From Albidovulum sp. (GTDB taxonomy: Bacteria; Pseudomonadota; Alphaproteobacteria; Rhodobacterales; Rhodobacteraceae), in assembly GCA_020637635.1 (NCBI GenBank), contig JACKKB010000002.1, positions 186,001 to 250,000 of the forward strand: a DNA stretch of 64,000 nt, written 5' to 3'. How positions within the stretch are numbered: the first letter of the stretch is position 1; each line of letters begins with the position of its first letter. The notes beneath the pieces were generated by a model, which made no database searches, was not told where the DNA came from, and worked only from the letters and a program-made list of their open reading frames with translations. The translations under genes and the position numbers were made by a program. Positions 21,156-30,459 of the stretch are shown here, piece after piece.

Positions 21156-21237
21156 CAATGGGCGGGGGGGGTCGTGTGGCGCGCCCCCCTGCCCCCTCTC
21201 TTCCTTCAATTTCTGCCAGCAAGCCGGGGTGCAAGCG

Positions 21238-22041
21238 ATGAACGACCTTTCCCAAGATTTCCTGCCCGGATTTGTGCATCTGATCGGCGCTGGCCCCGGC
21301 GACCCAGACCTAATGACCCGCCGCGCCCTGCGGCTGATGGTTCAGGCCGATGTGGTTGTTTATGACCGTCTGGTCAGCCCCGAAATCATGGCCCTGATCC
21401 CGCCCCAAATCCGGCGGATTGACGTGGGAAAACTGCCCAAGGCCCACAAGGTGCCACAAGACGGCATCAACGCCCTGCTGGTCGATCTGGCGCGCCAAGG
21501 TCTGCGGGTGGCCCGCGTCAAAGGCGGCGACCCCTTGATCTTTGGTCGCGGATCAGAAGAGGCCGAAGCCTGCCGCGCGGCGGGCGTGGCCTGCGACTAC
21601 ACGCCCGGCATCACCTCGGCCCAAGGGGCGGCCTGTTCCACCGGCGTGCCCCTGACCCATCGCGGGTTGGCGACCGGCGTGCGCTATGTCACCGGTCATC
21701 GTGCCAAAGATGGCGCGCTTGATCTGGACTGGGCCTCGCTGGCCAGTGGCGAAACAACACTGGTGGTCTATATGGGCGTAGCCAATATCGCCGAGATTTC
21801 CAGCAACCTGAGGGCGCATGGCATGGCAGGCGACACCCCGGTTCTGGCTGTGGCCTCTGCCACCACGCCTCGCGAAACCCGCGTGCTGTCTGACCTGTCG
21901 GGCATTGCCGCCGCCGTGGCCGACGCCCAGCCCGAAGCGCCGGTCCTGTTCATCATCGGCCGCGTGGTGTCCTTGTATGAACCCGCCTTGCTGGCATCCG
22001 CCCTTGCCTGCGAGGGCGCGGGGATGGCGGCCTATGCGTAG
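21238..22041 (+). CDS. nirE: NirE, uroporphyrinogen-III C-methyltransferase
   Basis: This is a 267-residue protein of the SUMT/CobA type that makes precorrin-2, the first step towards heme d1. Motifs include VHLIGAGPGDPDLMT (SAM binding), VVVYDRLVS, RLKGGDPLIFGRG-like VKGGDPLIFGRG and PGITSA. The ATG at 21238 gives the family length; the frame is open upstream into nirS but without homology. It precedes nirC with an 8-bp overlap. Confidence 0.93.
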   Translation: MNDLSQDFLPGFVHLIGAGPGDPDLMTRRALRLMVQADVVVYDRLVSPEIMALIPPQIRRIDVGKLPKAHKVPQDGINALLVDLARQGLRVARVKGGDPLIFGRGSEEAEACRAAGVACDYTPGITSAQGAACSTGVPLTHRGLATGVRYVTGHRAKDGALDLDWASLASGETTLVVYMGVANIAEISSNLRAHGMAGDTPVLAVASATTPRETRVLSDLSGIAAAVADAQPEAPVLFIIGRVVSLYEPALLASALACEGAGMAAYA

Positions 22042-22333
22042 CCTTCTGGCCCTTTGCCTTGCGGCGATGCCCGCCGTGGCCGAAGTGCCGCCCGACCGCG
22101 CCCGCGCGCTTGAACACATGGTCTTGCAGGATTGCGGATCGTGCCACGGGCTGACGATGAAGGGCGGGCTTGGCCGCCCGCTGACGCCTGACGCGCTGGC
22201 CCATGCCGAGCCCGGGGGGCTGGCGCTGATCATTCTGGATGGCATCCCCGGCACCGCCATGCCGCCCTGGCGCCCGCTTCTGACCGAAGACGAGGCGCTG
22301 TGGATTGCCAGCTATCTGAAATCAAAGGACTGA
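22034..22333 (+). CDS. nirC: NirC, small periplasmic cytochrome c
   Basis: This is a 99-residue protein with signal peptide MRSLLALCLAAMPAVA and one heme site CGSCH at 34-38. A methionine in GTAMPPW is the probable axial ligand. NirC is an electron carrier implicated in the last steps of heme d1 assembly or as a NirS donor. The start lies inside the end of nirE. Confidence 0.88.
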   Translation: MRSLLALCLAAMPAVAEVPPDRARALEHMVLQDCGSCHGLTMKGGLGRPLTPDALAHAEPGGLALIILDGIPGTAMPPWRPLLTEDEALWIASYLKSKD

Positions 22334-22336
22334 CCC

Positions 22337-23473
22337 ATGCGCCCGCTGATCCTGTCGCTGCTGCTGCTTGCCGCCCCGGCCTTTGGTCAGACCGCCACCG
22401 GCGATCTGGGGTTGGTGATCGAACGCGCCACCGGCAGCCTTGTGCTGATCGACCGGTCCGATCGTGCCGCCGTAGGCCGGATCGAGGGCTTGGGCGATCT
22501 TTCCCACGCCACGATGACCTATTCCCCGGACGAACGCTTTGCCTATGTCTTTGGCCGCGATGGTGGTTTGACCAAGGTTGATCTGCTGACCCAAACCATC
22601 GCCGCCCGCACCGTGCAGGCGGGCAATTCCATCGGTGGGGCGATTTCGGACGATGGTCGTCTGGTCGCCGTGTCCAACTATGAACCCGGCGGGGTCAAGG
22701 TGTTTGACGCCGACACCTTGGCGCTGGTCGCGGATATCCCGGCGGCGGGCAAGACCATCGGGCTGGTCGATGTGCCGGGGCGGCGCTTTGCTTGGGCGGT
22801 CTGGGACACGGGCGAGGTGTTTCTGAGCGACTTTTCCAGCCCGGACCCGGTGGTCACGATGATCGGCAATGCGGGCAAGAACCCGTTTGACGCGGTTCTG
22901 ACCGACGATGCGCATACTTTCCTTGTGGGCCTGTTCGGCGAAAAGGGTGTCACGGCCTTTGACCTGTGGACCCCCGACACCCCGCCGCAGAAATTCCTGA
23001 CCGATTACGGCAAAACCGGCGAGGATATGCCGGTCTACAAGATGCCCCACCTGCAATCTTGGGCCTTTACCGAAGGCCAATACGCTCTGCCCGCCGTTGG
23101 TCGGCATGAAATCCTGTGGGTAGACCGGATCAGCCAGACCCAGACCGCAACAACCCCCGTGCATGGCCAGCCGGTATTCATCATCGCCCAACCGGCCAGC
23201 CCCTATGTTTGGGTCAACTTTGCCACGCCGTTGAATGACGTGGTGCAGGTGGTCGACAGCCGTTCCCATGAGGTTGTCGCCACCCTGACCCCCGGCAAGG
23301 CCATTTTGCACATGGAATTCGCCCCGCGCGGGGCCGAAGTGTGGATCTCGTCCCGCGATGACAACAAGGTTCTGATCTACGACACCAAGACCCGCGAAAA
23401 GGTGGGAGAGATTGCCGCCGAGTCCCCATCAGGCATCTTCTTTACCGCCCGCGCCCATCAGACGGGGCTATGA
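22337..23473 (+). CDS. nirF: NirF, heme d1 biosynthesis propeller protein
   Basis: This is a 378-residue protein with an N-terminal signal (ending PAFG) and repeated propeller blades related to the d1 domain of NirS (for example DLSHATMTYSPDERFAYVFG). No CxxCH heme motif is present, as expected. NirF binds a late d1 precursor and acts in the periplasm before NirN. It starts 3 bp after nirC. Confidence 0.92.
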   Translation: MRPLILSLLLLAAPAFGQTATGDLGLVIERATGSLVLIDRSDRAAVGRIEGLGDLSHATMTYSPDERFAYVFGRDGGLTKVDLLTQTIAARTVQAGNSIGGAISDDGRLVAVSNYEPGGVKVFDADTLALVADIPAAGKTIGLVDVPGRRFAWAVWDTGEVFLSDFSSPDPVVTMIGNAGKNPFDAVLTDDAHTFLVGLFGEKGVTAFDLWTPDTPPQKFLTDYGKTGEDMPVYKMPHLQSWAFTEGQYALPAVGRHEILWVDRISQTQTATTPVHGQPVFIIAQPASPYVWVNFATPLNDVVQVVDSRSHEVVATLTPGKAILHMEFAPRGAEVWISSRDDNKVLIYDTKTREKVGEIAAESPSGIFFTARAHQTGL

Positions 23474-24447
23474 ACATGGACGCGCTGGATCACCGCTTGC
23501 TGGATGAATTTCAGCGCGATTTTCCGCTGGTGCCGCAGCCCTTTGCCGTGCTGGGCGCAGCGTTGGGGATTGACGAGACCAAAGTGATCGCCCGCCTGAC
23601 ACAATTGCAAACGGCAGGCAGCATGGCGCGGGTTGGTGGCACGGTGCGGCCCAATACGGCGGGGGCCAGCACGCTGGCCGCGCTGGCGGTGCCCGAGGCG
23701 CGGATTGATGCCGTGGCCGCGCTGGTGAACGATGAACCCGGCGTCAATCATTCCTACCTGCGCGAGGATGATTGGAACCTGTGGTTCGTCGCCACAGCCC
23801 CCGATGCCACAGGGTTGCAGGCGTCTTTGGACCGCATCGCGGCACGGACGGGGCTTAAGGTGCTTTCCTTGCCCTTGCTGCGGGCGTTCAACATCGACCT
23901 GGGCTTTCGCCTGACAGGCGCGCGGGCGGCATTGACCACCGATTTGGCCCATGATGAAACCGCCCTGCGCCCCGCTGATCGCCCGTTGTTGCAGATCATG
24001 TCCTCGGGCCTGCCGCTGGTGGCAGCCCCCTTTTCCGCCGTCGCCGCACAGCTTGGGTGGACCGAGGCGCAGGTGCTGGACCGCCTGCAAAGCCTGTCAA
24101 ACGCCCGCATCCTGACCCGCATCGGCGTGATCGTGCGCCACCGCGCGATTGGCTGGGCGGCCAATGCGATGGTGGTCTGGGATGTCGCCCCGCAAGGCAT
24201 GGAACCCGCAGGCCGCAGCCTTGCCGCCCTGCCCGGCGTGACCTTGTGTTATCAGCGCCAGACGGTGCCGGGCCTGTGGCGCTATGGCCTGTTTTCAATG
24301 ATCCATGGCCAAAGCCGCACCGACGCACTGGCCGTGTTGGACGCCGCCCGCGCCTTGCCCGCACTGGCCTGCGCCGACCACCGCGTTTTATTCTCAACCC
24401 ACTGCTTCAAACAAACCGGGGCATTGCTGGAAAGGACCGCCGCATGA
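23470..24447 (+). CDS. nirDL: NirDL, fused siroheme decarboxylase subunits
   Basis: This is a 325-residue protein made of two Lrp/AsnC-like halves, each about 160 residues. Both halves begin with the LLD/LLQ...FPLV/LPLV-x-P-F pattern and contain an HTH-like helix pair, so NirD and NirL are joined in one frame. Together with NirG and NirH it removes the C12 and C18 acetate carboxyl groups from siroheme to form didecarboxysiroheme. A fused NirDL is known in Paracoccus. The start and stop overlap the neighbours (ATGA). Confidence 0.92.
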   Translation: MNMDALDHRLLDEFQRDFPLVPQPFAVLGAALGIDETKVIARLTQLQTAGSMARVGGTVRPNTAGASTLAALAVPEARIDAVAALVNDEPGVNHSYLREDDWNLWFVATAPDATGLQASLDRIAARTGLKVLSLPLLRAFNIDLGFRLTGARAALTTDLAHDETALRPADRPLLQIMSSGLPLVAAPFSAVAAQLGWTEAQVLDRLQSLSNARILTRIGVIVRHRAIGWAANAMVVWDVAPQGMEPAGRSLAALPGVTLCYQRQTVPGLWRYGLFSMIHGQSRTDALAVLDAARALPALACADHRVLFSTHCFKQTGALLERTAA

Positions 24448-24926
24448 CACCTTTGCGCCGCACCCCGCTGGCCCCTGATGCGCTGGACACCACCGACCGC
24501 GCTATCATCAACCGGATGCAGGACGGTTTGCCCTTGGTGTCCCACCCTTTTGCCGCCTTGGCCAAAGATTTGGGGTTGGAGGAGGACGCGCTGATTGCCC
24601 GCATCCAAGCGATGCGCGAAATCGGCGCGATCACCCGTTTCGGCCCGTTCTATGACGCCGAAGCAATGGGCGGTGCCTTTTGCCTTTGCGCGATGGCGGT
24701 GCCTGCAACCCGTTTTGACGCCGTCATGACTTTGGTCAATGCACACCCCGAGGTGGCGCATAACTATGAACGCACCCACCGTTTGAACATGTGGTTCGTG
24801 CTGGCCTGTGAAAAGGCCGCGCAGATCAAGCAAACGGCGGACCGGATCGAACGCGAAACCGGCTTGCCGGTGCTTTTGTTCCCCAAGGAACACGAGTTTT
24901 TCATAGGCTTCAGGGTAACTGCATGA
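24444..24926 (+). CDS. nirG: NirG, siroheme decarboxylase subunit
   Basis: This is a 160-residue Lrp/AsnC-like protein with the pattern DGLPLVSHPFAALAKDLGLEE and the conserved AHNYER and NMWFVL segments of this family, including the histidine proposed to be catalytic. It is translationally coupled on both sides. The longer open frame upstream lies in nirDL and is a shadow. Confidence 0.9.
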   Translation: MTPLRRTPLAPDALDTTDRAIINRMQDGLPLVSHPFAALAKDLGLEEDALIARIQAMREIGAITRFGPFYDAEAMGGAFCLCAMAVPATRFDAVMTLVNAHPEVAHNYERTHRLNMWFVLACEKAAQIKQTADRIERETGLPVLLFPKEHEFFIGFRVTA

Positions 24927-25408
24927 CCATCCCCGATCTTGACCGCCGGATCATCGCCGCCACCACCGGCGGCCTGCCGCTGACCCCCGCCCCCTTTGCC
25001 GAGGTGGCAAGCTGGCTGGGCGTGCCCGAGGGCACCGTGATCGACCGCATGGCCGCGATGCAAGGCGCAGGCGTCATCCGCCGTGTGGCGATTGCGCCCA
25101 ACCACTATGCGCTGGGTCTGACCGCCAATGGGATGAGCGTTTGGGATATTGATGACGCCCGGGCGATTGATCTGGGCGCGCAGGTTGGGGCCTTGTCGTT
25201 TGTCTCGCATTGCTACTTGCGCCCGCGCGCGGACGGCTGGCCCTATAACCTGTTTGCCATGATCCACGGCCACAACCGGGACGAGGTGGAAACCCTGCGC
25301 GCACAGATTGCCACCCTGCTGGGGCCTTCCTGCCGGGCGTCCGATATCCTGTATTCCACTCGGATTTTGAAAAAGACCGGGCTGCGGCTGACCGAAGGGG
25401 GCCTTTGA
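24923..25408 (+). CDS. nirH: NirH, siroheme decarboxylase subunit
   Basis: This is a 161-residue protein, again Lrp/AsnC-like, with [21 protein letters not shown] at the N-terminus and [21 protein letters not shown] in the core. It is the partner of NirG and NirDL. It overlaps nirG by 4 bp and nirJ by 1 bp. Confidence 0.9.
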   Translation: MTIPDLDRRIIAATTGGLPLTPAPFAEVASWLGVPEGTVIDRMAAMQGAGVIRRVAIAPNHYALGLTANGMSVWDIDDARAIDLGAQVGALSFVSHCYLRPRADGWPYNLFAMIHGHNRDEVETLRAQIATLLGPSCRASDILYSTRILKKTGLRLTEGGL

Positions 25409-26625
25409 TGTTTCGCCTGACGCAATACATGCAAGAGCTGGTCACGCCCACCCCACCGCGCCGCCGGGCGTCGGCGGGGGGCGTGAAACCCGTAGTGATC
25501 TGGAACCTGACCCGCACTTGCAACCTGAAATGCCGCCACTGCTATACCACCAGTGCCGATGTGCCGTTTCCGGGCGAACTTTCGCACGATCAGGCGATGG
25601 GCGTGCTGGACGATCTGTCAGGCTTTGGCATCCCGGCGCTGATCCTGTCTGGGGGCGAACCCCTGAGCCGGTTTGACTTCTGGGCTTTGGCCGAACGGGC
25701 GCGCGCGCTGAATTTCCGCCATTTGTCGCTGTCGACCAATGGCACCAAACTGGGCGGCGAGAATGCTGACCGGGTAGCGGCGTTGGGGTTTGATTACGTT
25801 GGCATATCCTTGGACGGGATTGGCGCGAAAAACGATTGGTTTCGCGGTGTGGATGGGGCCTTTGCCGATGCTTTGGCCGGGGTTCGGGCCTGCAAAGCCC
25901 GCGGAGTGAAGGTAGGCTTGCGGTTCACCATCACCGAAGACAATGCCGAAATGCTGCCCGCCATGCTCGATTTGTGCGACGCCGAGGGGGTGGACAAATT
26001 CTATTTGTCGCATCTGGTCTATGCCGGGCGCGGAGACAAACACCGGGGCGAGGATACCGAACACGCCCGCACCCGCGCCGCCATGGATGTTCTGCTGGAG
26101 CGGGCCTGGTCGGCGACCAAATCCGGCCACCCGCTGGAAGTTGTCACCGGTAACAACGACGCCGACGCGGTGTATTTCCTGCAATGGGTCGCGGCACATT
26201 TCAGCTTGGACGAAACCGCCCATGTCCGCACTCATTTAGAGGCCTGGGGTGGCAATTCCAGCGGGCTTGGCGTGGCCAATATTGACCCGCAAGGCAAAGT
26301 GCATCCCGACACCTATTGGTCGGACTACACCGTGGGCTCGGTGAAAACCGACCGTTTCCCGGCGCTGTGGACCGGCGATGACGCCATGCTGGCCACCTTG
26401 CGCCAACGCCCCCGCCCCCTGAAGGGCCGCTGCGGTGCCTGTGCGTTTCAGGCGGTCTGCGGCGGTAACACACGCATCCGGGCCTTGCAGGTGACGGGCG
26501 ATCCTTGGGCCGAAGATCCGGCCTGCTATATGACCAATGCCGAGATTGGCGCGGGCGACGCCGCCCGCCTGACCGTCACGCCGTTCCGGGGGAAAAGCCA
26601 TGATCCGGCGCATAATTTTCTTTAG
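25408..26625 (+). CDS. nirJ: NirJ, radical SAM enzyme of heme d1 biosynthesis
   Basis: This is a 405-residue protein. The radical SAM cluster motif CNLKCRHC is at C38, C42 and C45, followed by LILSGGEPL. The C-terminal SPASM/Twitch-like region has cysteines in [12 protein letters not shown] and a final DPAC for a second cluster. NirJ replaces the propionate groups of didecarboxysiroheme with oxo groups. ATG 25408 overlaps the nirH stop. Confidence 0.95.
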   Translation: MFRLTQYMQELVTPTPPRRRASAGGVKPVVIWNLTRTCNLKCRHCYTTSADVPFPGELSHDQAMGVLDDLSGFGIPALILSGGEPLSRFDFWALAERARALNFRHLSLSTNGTKLGGENADRVAALGFDYVGISLDGIGAKNDWFRGVDGAFADALAGVRACKARGVKVGLRFTITEDNAEMLPAMLDLCDAEGVDKFYLSHLVYAGRGDKHRGEDTEHARTRAAMDVLLERAWSATKSGHPLEVVTGNNDADAVYFLQWVAAHFSLDETAHVRTHLEAWGGNSSGLGVANIDPQGKVHPDTYWSDYTVGSVKTDRFPALWTGDDAMLATLRQRPRPLKGRCGACAFQAVCGGNTRIRALQVTGDPWAEDPACYMTNAEIGAGDAARLTVTPFRGKSHDPAHNFL

Positions 26626-28141
26626 CTTGCTGGCCTTTCCAGCCTTTGCCGAGCCCGATGGGGCTGCGATCTACGCCGATCAATGTGCTGGGTGCCACGC
26701 GGCCACACGATTGGGCGGCACGGGCCCCGCGCTGATCCCCGAAAGCCTTGGGCGCATCAAGGGCGACGCGCTGACCAGCCTTATCGCCAAGGGGCGTACC
26801 GCCACCCAGATGCCCGCCTTTGCCAACACGCTGTCGCCTGCCGACATCGCGGCGGTGGCGAGCTATATTGCTTCGCCGCTTGCCACCCCCCCGGTCTGGA
26901 CTGAAACCGACATCGCCGCGACCCGCGAGATGACCGATTACACCCCCGCCACCGCCCCCATATTCACTGGCGATCCGCTGAACATCACGCTGGTCGTGGA
27001 AACCGGCGATCATCATGTGTCGGTGCTGGATGGCGACAGCTTCACCGTGCTTGACCGCTTTGCCACGCCCTTTGCCGTGCATGGCGGGCCAAAGTTCACC
27101 CCCGACGGCCGCTTTGTCTTCATCATGTCGCGCGATGGTTGGGTGCAGAAATACGATATCTGGAGCCTGAAAGAGGTTGGCCGCATCCGCGCCGGTCTGA
27201 ACAGCCGCAACATCGCGCTAAGTGCGGATGGCAAATGGCTGGCGGTGGCGAATTATTTGCCGACCACGCTGACTATCCTGTCAACCGCTGATCTGACCGT
27301 TAAAAAGGTGGTTCCCGTAACAGGCCGCGATGGCACCCCCAGCCGGGTTGCCGCCGTCTATCAGGCACCGCAGCGTGAAACCTTTGTGCTGGCCCTGAAA
27401 GACCTGCCCGAGATCTGGGAGATTGCCACCAATGAGGACGGCGGTCCCTATTCCGAGGGCCTTGTTCACTCCAACGAAAACGGCATGGAAGAGGCATTGG
27501 GCGTCGAACGCGGCCTTTTCGCCCGCCGCCGCATTGCCGTGTCGGCCCCCTTGGACGACTTTTTCTTCAGCCCCGATTACCGCAACCTGATCGGCACCAA
27601 CCGCGAGGCGGAAACCGGGGTTGCGGTCAATCTGGATGTCGGGCGCGAGATTGCCAGCCTGCCCCTGCCCGGTATGCCGCATCTAGGGTCTGGCATCACA
27701 TGGGATCGGGACGGCCACAAAGTCATGGCCACCCCACACCTGACCGAAGGCATGCTGTCGGTGATCGACATGACCGACTGGTCATTGGTGAAAACGATTC
27801 CAACCGATGGGCCGGGGTTCTTTTTGCGCAGCCATGCCAACACGCCCTATGTCTGGGCCGATGTCTTTACCGGTGAAAACAAGGGCCATATCCACATCCT
27901 CGACAAGCAATCGCTGGACATCGTGCAAACCCTGATCCCCGAGCCGGGCAAGACCGTGGCGCATACCGAATTCACCCGTAATGGTAAATATGCGCTGGTG
28001 TCGATCTGGGAAATGGATGGCGCGGTGATTGTCTATGACGCGGCGACCTTCAAAGAAATCAAACGCTTGCCGATGAGCAAGCCTGCCGGAAAATACAATG
28101 TCTGGAACAAGATCACCTTCGAAGACGGCACCAGCCACTAG
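26600..28141 (+). CDS. nirN: NirN, cytochrome cd1-like heme d1 dehydrogenase
   Basis: This is a 513-residue protein with signal peptide [17 protein letters not shown], heme c site CAGCH at 29-33 and a C-terminal d1-type propeller similar to NirS. NirN introduces the acrylate double bond, the last step of heme d1 formation, before transfer to NirS. It overlaps the nirJ 3' end by 26 bp, which is unusual compared with the 4-bp overlaps elsewhere in the operon, but the signal peptide supports this start. Confidence 0.92.
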   Translation: MIRRIIFFSLLAFPAFAEPDGAAIYADQCAGCHAATRLGGTGPALIPESLGRIKGDALTSLIAKGRTATQMPAFANTLSPADIAAVASYIASPLATPPVWTETDIAATREMTDYTPATAPIFTGDPLNITLVVETGDHHVSVLDGDSFTVLDRFATPFAVHGGPKFTPDGRFVFIMSRDGWVQKYDIWSLKEVGRIRAGLNSRNIALSADGKWLAVANYLPTTLTILSTADLTVKKVVPVTGRDGTPSRVAAVYQAPQRETFVLALKDLPEIWEIATNEDGGPYSEGLVHSNENGMEEALGVERGLFARRRIAVSAPLDDFFFSPDYRNLIGTNREAETGVAVNLDVGREIASLPLPGMPHLGSGITWDRDGHKVMATPHLTEGMLSVIDMTDWSLVKTIPTDGPGFFLRSHANTPYVWADVFTGENKGHIHILDKQSLDIVQTLIPEPGKTVAHTEFTRNGKYALVSIWEMDGAVIVYDAATFKEIKRLPMSKPAGKYNVWNKITFEDGTSH

Positions 28142-28370
28142 CGCGCCCAATCCACATCACAGCCTGTGGAAGCTGGGGCTGATGCTGTGGCCGTTTGCCA
28201 CCTCGGCGGTGGCGATCAACCTGTTCATGCTGGGGTTGTTGGGTCAGGCGATTGGCCTGTTGGCCCTGTCGCCGCTGACAGCGCTATGGCTGTCGCTGCC
28301 ATTGGGCCTGCCCGCCACATGGGCCGCCGCCCGATGGGTGCGCAGCCTATTACGACAGGCCGAAATGTGA
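28098..28370 (+). CDS. Small two-helix membrane protein downstream of nirN
   Basis: This is a 90-residue frame with two hydrophobic helices (about residues 33-55 and 58-75). The ATG at 28098 would overlap nirN by 44 bp; an in-frame ATG at 28182 gives 62 residues that still contain both helices and may be the true start. No family is recognised. It is in line with the nir operon and followed by a hairpin. Confidence 0.5.
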   Translation: MSGTRSPSKTAPATSAPNPHHSLWKLGLMLWPFATSAVAINLFMLGLLGQAIGLLALSPLTALWLSLPLGLPATWAAARWVRSLLRQAEM

Positions 28371-28373
28371 CGA

Positions 28374-28391
28374 AAGGGCGGTCAAGCCCTT
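28374..28391. terminator. Hairpin between convergent transcripts
   Basis: The stem AAGGGC/GCCCTT with a 6-base loop lies between the end of the nir operon and the end of the cytochrome c gene. It has short T-rich sequence on both sides, so it could end transcription in either direction. Confidence 0.45.
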
Positions 28392-28402
28392 CCGTTTCAT
28401 GA

Positions 28403-28804
28403 TTATTTCAACGTCGCAAGATAGGCCGCCATATCCTCACCGCCTTTGGCCAGCTTGAATGTCATCTTCGACTTGGCTGCCGCGTCGCCGGTCTTATCCT
28501 GCAACCATTTGGCCGGATCGACGACATAGGCGACAAGGCTTGCCTCGTCCCAGACCGACCCATCGGCCCCGGCGGCCACGATCGAGTCGCCATATTTGAA
28601 ATCAGCAACACTGCCGATCTGACGCCCGATCACGCCAAACAGGTTCGGCCCGGTTTTGCCGCCCTTCACAATCTCGGTGCCGTCAGTGGCGGTGATCGCG
28701 TGGCAGGATTTGCATTTCTTGAAATCAGCCTCGCCTTTGGCGGCATCACCGGCAAAGGCAGGCGATGACAGCAGGGCGGCGGTGACGATCAGACGGATCA
28801 ACAT
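28403..28804 (-). CDS. Periplasmic cytochrome c (c550/c2 type)
   Basis: This is a 133-residue protein with signal peptide ending SSPAFA, heme site CKSCH at 31-35 and M114 (KSKMTFKL) as the likely sixth ligand, in the order of class I c2/c550 cytochromes. With an NnrR-like box upstream it is a candidate electron donor to NirS and NorCB. The specific gene name cannot be fixed. Confidence 0.85.
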   Translation of the reverse strand: MLIRLIVTAALLSSPAFAGDAAKGEADFKKCKSCHAITATDGTEIVKGGKTGPNLFGVIGRQIGSVADFKYGDSIVAAGADGSVWDEASLVAYVVDPAKWLQDKTGDAAAKSKMTFKLAKGGEDMAAYLATLK

Positions 28805-28882
28805 GGGGTATCCTTTCAGAAACAGCTCCGCGGGCGGGGAAACGCCTTGGTTTATGCAAGCCCTGGATAACAGCGGCTGTCC

Positions 28883-28896
28883 TTGACTTTTGTCAG
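28883..28896. promoter_or_regulatory. NnrR/FNR-like box upstream of the cytochrome c gene
   Basis: TTGACTTTTGTCAG has arms TTGAC/GTCAG with a 4-bp spacer, the same architecture as the nir and nor boxes. The centre lies 85 bp from the cytochrome ATG. Confidence 0.6.
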
Positions 28897-28907
28897 ATCA
28901 GCCTTGG

Positions 28908-29282
28908 CTACACGCGCCCTGTGCGGCCCAGTGCCTTCACGGCGACCCATACCATCACAGCCCAGAACAATGTCCGCAGTGTCATGGCCCCGACCGTGCG
29001 CATCTCAAAAGCATCCCCTGCCAAAACCCGCCAGCCGAAGGCCGCAAAGACCGCCGCTGTTGCGATCAGGATGATCAGCGCCACGGGCAACGCAAGCCGA
29101 TGCCCGATCATCAGAAGCAAGCCGCCAATGACATAGGCAAAGCCCGCGATGAAGTTGAACCGCAGGACAAAGGGCACGACGGCCCCCATGTCGACCGCTC
29201 CGAACAGGGCCGATCCGCCGGATATCAGCGTCAACGATCCAAAGGCTATGGCCGCAACACCGGCGACGCGATGAGTTTTCAT
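28908..29282 (-). CDS. Small membrane protein, four predicted helices
   Basis: This is a 124-residue protein with hydrophobic segments around 8-30, 40-62, 64-85 and 95-115. No family is recognised with confidence; the size and layout resemble small DoxX-like proteins. It overlaps the tetR stop by 4 bp and is therefore co-transcribed with the regulator. Confidence 0.7.
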   Translation of the reverse strand: MKTHRVAGVAAIAFGSLTLISGGSALFGAVDMGAVVPFVLRFNFIAGFAYVIGGLLLMIGHRLALPVALIILIATAAVFAAFGWRVLAGDAFEMRTVGAMTLRTLFWAVMVWVAVKALGRTGRV

Positions 29283-29887
29283 GTCTGCCCCTCCTTGCAG
29301 GCAAACAGGGCCAATTGCACCTCCAGCAGGCGCATCCCCTCGGGCAGGATGTTAAAGCTGCGCGAGCCAAGGCTCCACCTTATGGCGATACCCTGAACAA
29401 GCGAGGTCAGCAGCACGGCGGCATCCTTTGGCTGAACGCCCGCCCCCATCATTCCGGCTTCGGCAATGGCTTGCAGGTTTGCCTCCAGATATGCCTGATA
29501 CTGCATCAGAACCCCGCGAAACCGGTCGCGCAGGGCGGCATTGTCCACGTTCAATTCGCGGGAGTGCAGAATGGCCGGAAGCGCGGGGGTTTGCTCAATC
29601 TGCTGCAACTGCGCGGCGATCAGCGCCTTTAGTCGCGCTTGCGGGCTTTCGCTGCTATTCACAGCCTGCTGCCACGCGCATTCCAGCCGATCCGCAATGG
29701 CGTCCCCGACCGCGGTCCAAAGCTCTGCCTTTGTCGGGAAGTGCCGGAAGATAGCGGCTTGTGTCACGCCGACCTCTTGCGCGATGTCATTGGTCGTCAG
29801 CCGGTCCGGGCCGATACGGTCGGCCAGATCCAGAACGGCGGCAATGATTTCGGTCTTGCGATCCTCGGCAGATTTGCGACGTAACAT
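29279..29887 (-). CDS. TetR/AcrR family transcriptional repressor
   Basis: This is a 202-residue protein with N-terminal HTH (TTNDIAQEVGVTQAAIFRHFPTK is the recognition part) at about residues 25-60 and a helical ligand domain. It diverges from a cytochrome b561-export operon, and the 80-bp gap contains an imperfect palindrome suited to a TetR protein. It most likely represses itself and that operon. Confidence 0.88.
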   Translation of the reverse strand: MLRRKSAEDRKTEIIAAVLDLADRIGPDRLTTNDIAQEVGVTQAAIFRHFPTKAELWTAVGDAIADRLECAWQQAVNSSESPQARLKALIAAQLQQIEQTPALPAILHSRELNVDNAALRDRFRGVLMQYQAYLEANLQAIAEAGMMGAGVQPKDAAVLLTSLVQGIAIRWSLGSRSFNILPEGMRLLEVQLALFACKEGQT

Positions 29888-29903
29888 GGAGCACCTCTTG
29901 TAA

Positions 29904-29919
29904 GTAAGTAATCACTAAC
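29904..29919. promoter_or_regulatory. Probable TetR-family operator
   Basis: GTAAGTAATCACTAAC follows the symmetric pattern GTnAGTnATnACTnAC, 17 bp upstream of the repressor start and 49 bp from the b561 start. An extra half-repeat GTAAGT-like TAAGTAAG precedes it. Confidence 0.55.
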
Positions 29920-29967
29920 ATATTCTGCAAGGCAAGCAAGCTGATTCGCCAGAGCGAGAGGACCGCC

Positions 29968-30456
29968 ATGCCAAGCCCCAAAGGATACACCCGCCTTCAG
30001 ATCGCATTGCACTGGGGCGCGGCCCTGCTGATCGTGCAGCAATACCTGTTGAAGGACGCCATCGCCGCCGCGTGGGACGCTGCGGCAAAGGGGCTGGAAA
30101 TCGCCTTCAACCCGCTGGTTCTGGCCCATGTCGCAGGCGGTGCATTGGTCATGCTGTTCGCGTTATGGCGGCCGTCGATCAAGGCGCGGCGCGGCGTGCC
30201 TGCGATGGTGGGCGACAGTGCCGCGCAGCGCGCCTTGGCAAAGGCCGCCCATGTCGGCCTTTACGCGCTGATGATCCTGATGCCGCTCAGCGGGTCGATG
30301 GCCTGGTTCGGCGGGGTCGATCTGGCTGCACAGGGCCATAACGTGCTGAAGATCTTGCTGCTGGCGCTGGTGGCGCTGCATGTTGTGGGGGCGCTCTATC
30401 ATCACTTCGTGCTGAAAGACGGCCTGATCAACCGCATGCGCCGGGCTGAGGGCTGA
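29968..30456 (+). CDS. Cytochrome b561 family protein
   Basis: This is a 162-residue protein with four membrane helices. The N-terminal RLQIALHWGAALLIVQQYLL and the later VAHVAGG-like HVAGGALVMLF and LVALHVVGALYHHFVLKDG carry the histidine pairs that bind two b hemes in bacterial b561. It is first in an operon with three export genes (3 bp to the HlyD gene), an uncommon pairing that suggests a redox role linked to the exporter. Confidence 0.88.
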   Translation: MPSPKGYTRLQIALHWGAALLIVQQYLLKDAIAAAWDAAAKGLEIAFNPLVLAHVAGGALVMLFALWRPSIKARRGVPAMVGDSAAQRALAKAAHVGLYALMILMPLSGSMAWFGGVDLAAQGHNVLKILLLALVALHVVGALYHHFVLKDGLINRMRRAEG

Positions 30457-30459
30457 GCG

